This document shows, in pieces, positions 1 through 8,400 of a DNA stretch of 28,043 nucleotides. The notes below the pieces were generated by a model. That model was not told where the DNA came from. It saw only the letters and a program-made list of their open reading frames with translations, and did no database searches. The first letter of the stretch is position 1. Every line of letters starts with the position of its first letter. A program made the position numbers and the translations under genes. The stretch comes from CAYWMD01 sp964458575 (GTDB taxonomy: Bacteria; Verrucomicrobiota; Verrucomicrobiia; Limisphaerales; JADLHS01): assembly GCA_964458575.1 (NCBI GenBank), contig CAYWMD010000076.1:1-28043 (forward strand), written 5' to 3'.

Positions 1-53
1 CGGATGAGGAACCGTTCACACCCCCATTATGGTGGTGGTGTCAAGTTGCGCCC

Positions 54-109
54 CAGGCGTCGCGCCCGTCTCCATCTTAAAGCAATATTAGAGACAGGGG
101 CGACGCCTG
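54..109. repeat. Inverted repeat / possible terminator downstream of the M48 protease gene
   Basis: Arms at 54-72 and 91-109 are 19 bp each and complementary at 17 of 19 positions, with an 18-nt loop. The right arm ends three bases from the stop codon of the minus-strand M48 gene, so the transcript would fold into a strong GC-rich hairpin just after the stop. There is no clear T-tract, so this is either an imperfect terminator or a dispersed intergenic repeat. The first 50 bases of the window hold nothing else that I recognise. Confidence 0.5.
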
Positions 110-111
110 TC

Positions 112-1344
112 CTACTTTGCCAAAGCCCGTTCCCGCTCCAGTAACGTCGGATGCGAATAGTAAAACGCGCTGTAAACCGGGTGAGGCGTGAGGTTGCTGA
201 GATTTTTCTCCGTCAGCTTTCGCAGCGCGCCGATGAGTGAGCGCGACTCGCTCATGACCTGCGCGGCGAAGGCGTCGGCCTGGTATTCGTAGCGGCGCGA
301 CCACGCGTGGGCCAGCGGCGAAAACCAAAACGTGACCACGCCCGCCAGCAATCCAAACAGCAGGAGCGCCGGAACGATGCTGCCCGGCTCAAAACGAAAC
401 GCGCGATAAAACCATTCCTGCCGCGCCAGAACCGAAATCGCGTAAAAGCCCGCCAGCGAACTCACCGCCGACCACGCGAGCATTTTAGCGATGTGTTTTC
501 TTTTGTAGTGCCCGATTTCGTGCGCGAGCACGGCTTCGAGTTCCGGTTCGGCAAGTTGCGCAACAAGCGTGTCGAACAGCACAATCTTACGGAAGCGGCC
601 AAAGCCGGTGAAGAACGCGTTCGAGTGCCGCGAACGTTTGCTGCCGTCCATGACCTGGATGCTTTTCGCGCGGAAGTTCGTGCGGTTCGCCAGCTTCACG
701 AGCCGCTCGCGCAGGCTGCCTTCGGGCAATGGCGCGAACTTGTTGAACAGCGGCAGGATGAGCACCGGCGCAAGCACCATCATCACCAGTTGAAACGCCA
801 GCAACGCGCTCCACGCCCACAGCCACCACCAATCGCCCGTCCACTCCACGATTTTGAGCACGAGCACGAGCAGTGGATAGCCAAGCACCACCGCGAGGAG
901 CAATCCTTTGAGCCGGTCCAGCCACCAGGTTTTCTGCGTGGTGGTGTTGAACCCGAATCTCGCTTCCAGCCGGAACTGCTCGAACCAATTCAAGGGTAGA
1001 CCCGGCAGTGTGAGAACGAAGCCCACGACAAACAGAAACCCCGCCATGGCCCAGGCCGAGTTTCCGAGGTTTGTGCGGAAACAATCGAAGGCCCAAGGCA
1101 ACACACCACTGAACAACACACCCAAAAGAATGAACGTGTCGAAAGTGTCCGCCAACCGGCCGAAGCCGCCGCGCGCCAGCGTGTATTGCACGGACTTAGC
1201 GTAGGTCGCTTCGTCCACCGTATCTTTGAATGCAGCAGGAACGGCGTCCTTGTGCGCCAGAACGTGCTGGCGGTTGAGCTGTTCCAACAGAAGCTGCGCG
1301 GCCCATTTCAAGCCGATCAGGCCGGCGGCGACAAACGCAATCAT
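112..1344 (-). CDS. M48 family metallopeptidase (Ste24/CAAX prenyl protease-like)
   Basis: A 410-aa polytopic membrane protein with the zinc-protease motif HEIGH at residues 275-279, inside LAHEIGHYKRKH. The likely third zinc ligand is E353 in RRYEYQADAFA. The hydrophobic segments near 2-22, 65-85, 100-120, 145-165, 175-200, 285-305 and 323-345 fit the Ste24 fold, as do the conserved SNAFFTGFGRFRKIVLFDTL block (241-260) and the C-terminal SHPTLLERERAL. Members are integral-membrane zinc endopeptidases; the bacterial substrate is unknown and quality control of membrane proteins is only a guess. The gene starts 25 nt after the response regulator stop codon, so the two are probably cotranscribed. 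No Shine-Dalgarno sequence is visible. The ATG is chosen because the first transmembrane helix follows it directly. Confidence 0.93.
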   Translation of the reverse strand: MIAFVAAGLIGLKWAAQLLLEQLNRQHVLAHKDAVPAAFKDTVDEATYAKSVQYTLARGGFGRLADTFDTFILLGVLFSGVLPWAFDCFRTNLGNSAWAMAGFLFVVGFVLTLPGLPLNWFEQFRLEARFGFNTTTQKTWWLDRLKGLLLAVVLGYPLLVLVLKIVEWTGDWWWLWAWSALLAFQLVMMVLAPVLILPLFNKFAPLPEGSLRERLVKLANRTNFRAKSIQVMDGSKRSRHSNAFFTGFGRFRKIVLFDTLVAQLAEPELEAVLAHEIGHYKRKHIAKMLAWSAVSSLAGFYAISVLARQEWFYRAFRFEPGSIVPALLLFGLLAGVVTFWFSPLAHAWSRRYEYQADAFAAQVMSESRSLIGALRKLTEKNLSNLTPHPVYSAFYYSHPTLLERERALAK

Positions 1345-1369
1345 GCGTCGAGCGGAGTCTGGTCAGAGA

Positions 1370-1771
1370 TTAATCCGCGCGTCCGGCGAGGCGTTTGATT
1401 TCGGCGATCAGCTTGTCAATCGGCACGGGTTTGCGGAGCACGGGCGATTTGGTCTTGCTGATGAACATCTTGAAGACCGGGTCGTCCGCCGCGCCGGTGA
1501 TGAAGATGAAACGCTTGTGCAACCCGGGTTGGATGCGTTCGATGGCGGCGTAAAACATGTCACCTTCCAGCTCGGGCATCTTGAGGTCGCACACGATGGC
1601 GTCCACGTCATGGTTCAGGAAATGTTTGATGGCCAGCACGCCATTGGCGGCGGTGCTGACTTCGTAACCGTGGGCTTCGATCAGTTCCTTGTAGGTCTGG
1701 GCCAGTGCGAGATCATCGTCCACAAGCAGGACGTGTTTCTTCTTCGACGGTGCTTTCTTTTTGGTTGCCAT
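1370..1771 (-). CDS. Single-domain response regulator (receiver only)
   Basis: This 133-aa protein is a lysine-rich N-terminal tail (about 12 residues) followed by one CheY-like receiver domain. The acidic cluster DDD is at 18-20, the phosphoacceptor D62 lies in CDLKMPELEGD, the switch threonine is T92 in ITGA, and the conserved lysine is K114 in LRKP. No output domain follows, so it probably works by protein-protein contact, as CheY- or Spo0F-type proteins do. No histidine kinase is encoded in the window, so its partner is elsewhere. It lies 25 nt upstream of the M48 protease gene on the same strand, which suggests an operon; a regulatory link between the two is only inferred. Confidence 0.93.
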   Translation of the reverse strand: MATKKKAPSKKKHVLLVDDDLALAQTYKELIEAHGYEVSTAANGVLAIKHFLNHDVDAIVCDLKMPELEGDMFYAAIERIQPGLHKRFIFITGAADDPVFKMFISKTKSPVLRKPVPIDKLIAEIKRLAGRAD

Positions 1772-1816
1772 GGTTGCGACGCTATGTCAAAGCGCGCTGC
1801 AAGGCAAGTCTTGCAG

Positions 1817-1838
1817 CGGCACGCACCTCAGCGTGCCG
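1817..1838 (-). terminator. Hairpin between the choice-of-anchor Q gene and the response regulator gene
   Basis: CGGCACGC (1817-1824) and GCGTGCCG (1831-1838) form a perfect 8-bp GC-rich stem with a 6-nt loop. It lies 15 nt beyond the stop codon of the minus-strand gene that ends at 1853. No T-run follows, so intrinsic termination is uncertain; it could equally stabilise the transcript end. Its position suggests that the response regulator/M48 pair is a separate transcription unit. Confidence 0.4.
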
Positions 1839-1852
1839 GTAAGGGCGTCCTC

Positions 1853-3766
1853 TCACGGGATGGTGACGCGGTAGAACCGTTGCGATTCACCACTGGCGCA
1901 ATTGTCCGGGAACAGGCTTATTCCCTCCGGGCCGATCTGGTTTGTCGCCACGCACGCCCAGTTTGTCCAAGCCGAGCCTGCAAAGATTCGGCAGATTGCG
2001 CCGTTGGTCGCGAAGACGGTAACGTTGATGACGCCCGGCTGGGCGAGAGTCGCGCGCAAGACCGGCAAATAGCAAAGCTCGTAAGCGCCGATATCCGCAA
2101 CGGGACCGACCGGACGCGGGAAACCACGCTGATCCGTCAGCGGCGCCGCGGCGGTGTCGCCAGCGTCGATTGCCGGGCTGCCCGGCAGCAATGCCATGGT
2201 GAGCGTCGGGCCGCCGTTGTCGGCCAGGGGGCCGAGTGACGGGTCGGTGTTGTTCAGGCTGCCGACGTTCGTGAAGTTGCAGCTCGCATCGGAACTGAGA
2301 TTGTGACCGGCGTCTTGAATAGTGCCGGCGCAATTTCCACCGGGCGCATTGCTACACAAGACCGAGTTGAACGACCAGCCGCCCGAGGTGCTGAAACCGC
2401 CGAAGGCACTGCCGCTCAATCCCGGGCTTCCGGTCGGACCCGTTGCGCCTCCGCCCGGACCACCAAGGCCGCCCGCGCCGCCGGTGCCGCCACCGCCGGC
2501 GATGCTTTGATTGAGCGCGAAAGTGCAATTGGTCAGCGTGAATTGGCCGCTAGCGTGATAGAAATTGCCGCTGCCGTTGCCGCCCGCGCCGCCCGGACCG
2601 CCCCTGCCGCCGGGGAGTTGACTGCTCATGGCCCAACCACCCGTGCCGCCCATGCCGCCGCTGCCACCAACGCAGACATTGGTCGTGGCTGTGCAATTGA
2701 CCAGTTGCGCCATCCCACCCGCGAAGACGGCTCCGCCGCGTCCAGCGCCCCCGCCGCCGCCCACACCCCCTTCGATGCCGTAAGACCAGGCAGGTCCGGG
2801 TCCGCCTGTTCCACCGTCACCGCCGCCGGCGACGTTTTCGAAGAAGGTGCAGGCGGTGAGTTTCAGCGTGCCGTAACTGTAAACAGCGCCACCTTCCCCG
2901 TCATTCCCGTTACCCCCATGAAGCCCGGGGGATGAGCAAGCAGTAGAGCAGGGCGGCCCGGGCTGGCCACCGTTGCCGGCACGCACCGAATTTCCCCGGA
3001 AGGTGCAGGCGTTAGCGGCCAATGTGCCTAGGTTGAAAATCGCGCCACCGCGCGCGGATGTGCTATACGCCGGTGGCACCGGCTGCGGATTCAAAGAAAA
3101 AAAGCCATTGGCGCCGGACACGCCGTTGCCTTCAAGAACGCAGTTCGCGAGGGTCACCTGTCCACCCGAGTTAAATAGCGCCCCACCCTGCGGATAACCG
3201 AGCCAGTCAGGGGAGTTGGTTGTTTGTTGCGCGCGATTGCCCAGAAATTTGCAATAATTGCCCTTGACCGAGCCGGCGAGATTGTAGATTGCGCCGCCTT
3301 CAGCGTTGGCCAACTGTCCGCCGAGGAAAGCGGCGGAGGCCACGTTGGTCTGGAAAGTTGTGTTGCAGAGGTTCAACGTGCCTCCGGCGTTAAAGATGGC
3401 GGCGCCGTTCGTGCTGGCTCCTTGGGCGATGGTCAGGTTAATGGTGGCAAAGACAACGTTCGTATTGACGTAGAAAACCCGTACCGCTCTCCCTCCGCTG
3501 ATGATTACTTGATGACCGCTGCCATCGAGTGTCACGTCGGCGTTGTTGGTGATCGTATTGGTCAGGGTGATCGTGCCGTCGCAGGCGAACGTGACGGTGC
3601 CGCCGCCGGTCATCGCCGCGCGCAAACTTGTCTCAGTGCAATCGGTGACGACACCGGCGCCGTGAGCGGTGAAGGACAACAGCAGCCACGCGGCAAGCAT
3701 TGTGCCGGTTAAAGGTTTAGGCGATATCCGGGGCAAACGGAATTCGGTCCTGGTATTCGAGTTCAT
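1853..3766 (-). CDS. Secreted glycine-rich choice-of-anchor Q / parallel beta-helix protein
   Basis: I place the start at 3766 (637 aa), although the frame stays open to 3877. The sequence AAAGGAG lies 6 nt before this ATG, and a signal peptide follows immediately (LTGTMLAAWLLLSFTAHGAG). The body contains repeated beta-helix rungs of the type GGAIFN / L.NCTF..N, interrupted by long glycine/proline-rich inserts near residues 255-440 (GGNGNDGEGG, GGVGGGGGAGRGG and similar). Near 495-565 is a choice-of-anchor Q module: LADNGGPT, LLPGSPAIDAGD, DQRGFPRPVGPVADIGAYE. The protein ends in QRFYRVTIP, the C-terminal pattern shared by other secreted proteins here. The family is extracellular or surface-associated, often adhesin- or polysaccharide-lyase-like in fold. 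No catalytic residues can be assigned. Confidence 0.88.
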   Translation of the reverse strand: MNSNTRTEFRLPRISPKPLTGTMLAAWLLLSFTAHGAGVVTDCTETSLRAAMTGGGTVTFACDGTITLTNTITNNADVTLDGSGHQVIISGGRAVRVFYVNTNVVFATINLTIAQGASTNGAAIFNAGGTLNLCNTTFQTNVASAAFLGGQLANAEGGAIYNLAGSVKGNYCKFLGNRAQQTTNSPDWLGYPQGGALFNSGGQVTLANCVLEGNGVSGANGFFSLNPQPVPPAYSTSARGGAIFNLGTLAANACTFRGNSVRAGNGGQPGPPCSTACSSPGLHGGNGNDGEGGAVYSYGTLKLTACTFFENVAGGGDGGTGGPGPAWSYGIEGGVGGGGGAGRGGAVFAGGMAQLVNCTATTNVCVGGSGGMGGTGGWAMSSQLPGGRGGPGGAGGNGSGNFYHASGQFTLTNCTFALNQSIAGGGGTGGAGGLGGPGGGATGPTGSPGLSGSAFGGFSTSGGWSFNSVLCSNAPGGNCAGTIQDAGHNLSSDASCNFTNVGSLNNTDPSLGPLADNGGPTLTMALLPGSPAIDAGDTAAAPLTDQRGFPRPVGPVADIGAYELCYLPVLRATLAQPGVINVTVFATNGAICRIFAGSAWTNWACVATNQIGPEGISLFPDNCASGESQRFYRVTIP

Positions 3767-4132
3767 GGCGGACTCCTTTCCTGTCGAATCGTTGCTGGTT
3801 GAAATTGGAAGCGTTTGGGATTGCGTTGCCGGGAAAAGTCGTAGATGGCCGGGAAGGGAGGAATCATCGGGGTGCAAGAACCCCTGGCGGCAATCAGACG
3901 CAAAACAACAGCGGTTTGGCCGTCACTCGATCCTATCGTTTTCCGATACCCTTTCATCGGTCGAGTGGACTTCCCGACAGACAGGCTGAGCCTCTGTCAT
4001 CCGCCCGTCAACCGTGATGCCGACGATTTTCGAAAAGCTAATCTCGTCAGTAGAAAGCAAATTGAGGCGGCGAAGTCGCCCTTGGGCGTTCAGCTGCTAA
4101 CGTGTTCAGCGCCAGACCGGTTCTGACGCTCC
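3767..4132. promoter_or_regulatory. Intergenic region upstream of the choice-of-anchor Q gene
   Basis: This 366-bp gap lies between dapL (upstream on the minus strand) and the choice-of-anchor Q gene. It holds the strong ribosome-binding sequence AGGAAAGGAG next to 3766. A small hairpin of GGCGA and TCGCC (4071-4082) lies about 50 nt beyond the dapL stop codon. I see no convincing -35/-10 pair, no RNA gene and no conserved small ORF. It presumably carries the promoter of the secreted protein gene, but this is from position only. Confidence 0.35.
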
Positions 4133-5371
4133 TCACCACTTCAAGGTTTGCAATCGCCGCGCGACTTCCTCGGCGTTGGCGCGGCTGTTGAAGGCGCTGA
4201 TGCGGAAAAAACCCTCGCCTTTCGAGCCAAAACCGCTGCCGGGTGTAATGACCACATTGGCTTCGGTGAGAATCTTGTCGAATACCTGCCAGCTCGTGAC
4301 GCCTTTCGGCGTGCGAACCCAGATGTACGGCGCGTTGACGCCGCCGAAAACCTTCAGGCCGGCTTTCTTTGCGCCCATGCGCAGCACGGCGGCGTTGCCC
4401 ATGTAATGTTTGATCAGCGCGTCCGCCTGCGCCTTTCCCTCGGCTGAATACAGCGCCTCCGCTCCCCGTTGGGAAATGTAGGAAACGCCGTTGAACTTCG
4501 TGGTCTGCCGCCGCGCCCACAGCGGGTGCAGCGGTTTGAACTCGCCGGATTTCGTCTGCGCGTTGAGCGACTTCGGAACCACGGTGAAGGCACAGCGAGT
4601 GCCCGTGAAGCCGCCGCCTTTGGAAAAACTGCGAAATTCGATGGCGCACTCGCGCGCGCCGGAGATTTCGTAAATGGAATGCGGCAACGACGGGTCGCTG
4701 ATGTAAGCCTCGTAGGCCGCGTCGAAGAAAATCACCGCCTTGTGTTCCAGCGCGTATTTCACCCACGCTTCGAGTTGCGGACGATTGGCCGCCGCGCCGG
4801 TGGGGTTGTTCGGGGAGCAGAGATAAATCACGTCCACATGGCGCTTCGGCGGTTCGGGGATGAAACTGTTGCTCGGACGGCACGGGAGATAAACCAGCTT
4901 GCCGTAAGCGCCCGCTTCGTTGGCTGCACCGGTGTTGCCGGCCATCACGTTCGTGTCCACGTAAACCGGGTAAACCGGGTCGCTGATGGCGATTTTGTTT
5001 TTCGCCCCAAGAATGTCGAGAATGTTGCCGGTGTCGCACTTGGAACCGTCGCTGACGAACACCTCGTCGTCCGCCACGTCACAGCCACGATCGCGGAAAT
5101 CGTTCTTGGCAATCGCGGCGCGCAGCCATTCGTAACCCTGCTCCGGGCCGTAACCTTTGAACGTCTCGCGCACGGCCATTTCGTCCACCGCCTTGTGCAT
5201 TGCGGTGATGACGGCGGCTGGCAACGGCTCGGTCACGTCGCCGATGCCGCAACGGATGAGGCGCTGGGCGGCTTCGGGATTCGCTTCGCAAAAAGCCTTC
5301 ACGCGCCGGTTGATCTCGGGAAACAAGTAGCCGGCTTTGAGTTTCAGATAGTTGTCGTTCAAAAATGCCAT
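4133..5371 (-). CDS. dapL: LL-diaminopimelate aminotransferase
   Basis: This PLP enzyme converts tetrahydrodipicolinate plus glutamate directly to LL-diaminopimelate, a short route to lysine and peptidoglycan precursors known from Verrucomicrobiota, Chlamydiae and plants. I place the start at the ATG at 5371 (412 aa), because MAFLNDNYLKLKAGYLFPEI is the family's usual N-terminus; an upstream ATG at 5443 would add 24 non-family residues. Seen in the sequence: CGIGDVTEPLP (41-51), GYGPEQGYEWLR (73-84), SDGSKCD (107-113), SPNNPTG (186-192), and the Schiff-base lysine K251 in SFSKGGGFTGTRC. It follows the two giant secreted-protein genes on the same strand but is not functionally tied to them. 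Confidence 0.96.
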   Translation of the reverse strand: MAFLNDNYLKLKAGYLFPEINRRVKAFCEANPEAAQRLIRCGIGDVTEPLPAAVITAMHKAVDEMAVRETFKGYGPEQGYEWLRAAIAKNDFRDRGCDVADDEVFVSDGSKCDTGNILDILGAKNKIAISDPVYPVYVDTNVMAGNTGAANEAGAYGKLVYLPCRPSNSFIPEPPKRHVDVIYLCSPNNPTGAAANRPQLEAWVKYALEHKAVIFFDAAYEAYISDPSLPHSIYEISGARECAIEFRSFSKGGGFTGTRCAFTVVPKSLNAQTKSGEFKPLHPLWARRQTTKFNGVSYISQRGAEALYSAEGKAQADALIKHYMGNAAVLRMGAKKAGLKVFGGVNAPYIWVRTPKGVTSWQVFDKILTEANVVITPGSGFGSKGEGFFRISAFNSRANAEEVARRLQTLKW

Positions 5372-5486
5372 GGCGACAGCGTAGAGAAAAAACCTCGAAG
5401 CACAAAGTTCAAACCCAACCCTGGCGGCACCCGATGACCTCAAAAGCCCAACAAGCCACGGGACGGCGGATGGCGCGGGCTGGGTT

Positions 5487-8400
5487 CTACTCCAACACCA
5501 GCCGGAAGTAACCGGCGCTTCCCGCCGGCGTGAGCGTCACGCTCTTCTGTCCACCAACCACGCTGGGCGCATTGGTAACCGTGGTCCAATCGGCGGTCAG
5601 CGCGTCGGCGCGTTCCAAGCGGGCCGCAGGGCATTCCGGCCAGGTCAGGGCGAAGTTGTTGCCGGTGATGTACGCGCCGAGTTGCATCGCCGTGGTGGTG
5701 GCGCCCGGTTCGGCATCGTCAAAATAGCCATTGCGTTTCGCATTGTCCGTCGTGGATACGCGGCAATATACAGTGAGATGATCCGCCGCCGCCGACCCCG
5801 CCCACGTTCGTTGTACCCAGGCGGCATCGCTGGTGCCGGGCATCCACGTCACTCCGCTGCTGGCGTTGGTGCCGCCGGCCGGGTCCACGCCCAACGAACA
5901 GATCGTCGAACTGTCCGCCGCGTACATCCAGATGCTGACGGTGTAGGTTTGGCCCGCGATCACGGGCACGCGCTGATAAACGCCGCCAGAACTGCCATTG
6001 GCGCCACCCCAAATCCGGATGCGTTGTGCGTGTCCGCCGCCGTGGGTAATGGTGGTCTCGTCGTAGCCAACCACGACGTCTGGGTCCGTTTCCCACTCGT
6101 CCCACAGCCCCGCGATGTATCCGCCACCAAGCAGGAGGAATCCACGTTCGAAATCCGCGTTCTCGATGCTGAGACAAGGGTTGGGCGGCACCACCGTCAA
6201 GCTGGCGGAAGTCGTATTGCTGCTGCCGTAGGCATTCGTCACGACACAGCGGTAATTAGCCGCATCGTTTTCGTCCGCGTCGCTGACCGTCAGCGCTGGC
6301 GTCCAGCTGCCGGAATAATGCCCGCTGTCGGTGAGATTCACATTGTCCTTTTGCCACCGGTAACCCAACGGCGTGCTGCCGCCGGCCAGGACCTGGAAGA
6401 CGGCCGTCTCACCCATCGCGACGGTCAGGTCGGACGGAGGTTCAATAATTTCCGGCGGTTGCGTGGCGTTGGTCACGGTGAGGGCCGCGACAGCGGAGTT
6501 GGTGCTGCCCAACGCGTTCGTCACCACGCAACGATAATTCGCCATGTCGTTGCTGTTGGCACTGGTGATCGCCAGCATCGGGGTCGCGACCCCCGAATAA
6601 TGCCCGTCGTCGTTCAAATTGCTGTAGCCGCCGACGTAAGGCGGCGGAAGCTTCTGCCACTGATAGTTCAAAGGTTCGGTCCCGCTGGCCCCAACCGTGA
6701 AGCCGGTCGTCCCGCCCGCGACGACGCTTTGGCTGACGGGCTGCTGCGTGATACCTGGCGGCGTGCTCACACACTGGGGCGGCGATGCGTCATCGAAATA
6801 CCCATTTCGTTTCGCGCCGTCGCTCGACGCCACCTTGTAGAACACCGTGAGGTAACTGGAACTCGCCGTCACATTCACGGTCTTTTGCACCCAGGTCAGA
6901 TTTGTGTGGAACGACGACCAAACCACGCTCCCGCCGTTCATGTCACTGCCGCCAAACGGGTCCACTCCCAAATAACACCGCGACGCGCCGTCAAACGCCT
7001 TCAGCCAAACACTGATGTTGTAATTCGCGCCCGCGTTGGCCGGGACACGCTGATAACAGCCGCCGGAAGTGCCATTTGCGCCCCACACACGAATGCGTTG
7101 CGAGTGCGCGCCGCTGTGGACCTCAGCGGTTTCATCGAAGCCGTTGACGTTTGTGCCATAAGCACCCTCGAACTCCGCCCAGCCATTCGCAATAAAATTC
7201 CCATTCGTCACGGTGAACCCACCCTCCGCATCCCCGTTCACAATGCCCACACACGAATTGCTCGTCACCGTGGCCAGCGTCAACGCCGCCGCACCCGAAA
7301 TGTTCGTCCCGACACTGTTCGTCACCACGCACCGATAACTCCCCACATCGTTCGCGTCCACCCCGCTGACCGTCAGCGTTGAACCCGTCACGCCCGAATA
7401 ATGCCCGCCGTTGGTCAGGAAGTTGAAGGTGGCGGGTTGAGCGTTCAGGGCTTTCTGCCACCGGTAACCTAACGGCGCGCTGCCCCCGGCCACCACCGAA
7501 AATTGCGCCGTCCCACCCGCCGGCACACTCTGATCAAACGGATGCTGCGAGATGCCCGGCGCGGCGCTCGTGCACAACTCCGGCGCAAACGTGCACAAAC
7601 CCGGCCGCACCTCGGCCGTAAACTTGTTCTCCAGCGTCGCCCGCAAACCCGCGTTCGTCGTGACGATGATCATCCGGGTGTAAGTCAGCGTCCCCAGGAA
7701 CACCGTCAACTGGTTGCCGTTGAGCGCAAAACTCGTATCCGCAGGCTTGCCGCCAGTGCCAATCTCAAACGCCGTCGTCGTCCCGCTCACCATCCACGAC
7801 GGCAACGCATTCGTGATGATCGCATTCGGCACATTCGTCACATGACACCCGCTGATGTCATTGAAATAATTGTCATTCACCACATAGACAATCATCGAAT
7901 CAATCCCGGACGCCATGCCCCGTGCCCAAATCCACGGACTGTTGGGCGTGATGCCCAGGTTCACCGGCGTGCTCCGCACAATCACATCCCGCGCCGTCTT
8001 GATCTCATTGCCGCACAATCCGATCTCCTTCCACAACGCCGCGTCCGAACTGTCCATCCCCTTGCCATTCTCCAACCACCAATAGCCGATGCTCTTGCTC
8101 CCGCCGGCCAGCGTGTAATACACCTCGAACCGCTTGGAGTTGGGCGTGGGCATGGGCCAGTCGTTCTGCTCGGTCACATAGAGCAGGTGGCTGGAGGGAT
8201 TCGGCTCCGCGCCGGCGCAAAGCACGCGCCCGACCGCATACGACAGCTTTGCTTTCCCATACAGGCCGATCCGGTTCTGCTGCTCGAAGTAGGCGTTCGA
8301 CAGCCGTGGTTCGTAGTAGCTGTCCGATTGCAGGACGTCCACCGCCGGCCCCCAATGATAGTACGTGTACGGCTGTCCGGCACTGTCGAGATTGACCGTG

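Noticed and set aside
1226..2239. Plus-strand frame of 337 codons across the M48, response regulator and choice-of-anchor Q genes
   Set aside because: It overlaps three well-supported minus-strand genes and has no recognisable protein features.
2400..3000. Possible DNA repeat array in the GC-rich middle of the choice-of-anchor Q gene
   Set aside because: The periodicity comes from glycine codons in frame; units are irregular and there are no spacers, so it is neither a CRISPR array nor a satellite.
5372..5443. Upstream ATG for dapL at 5443
   Set aside because: The added 24 residues do not belong to the family N-terminus; the ATG at 5371 gives the conserved start.
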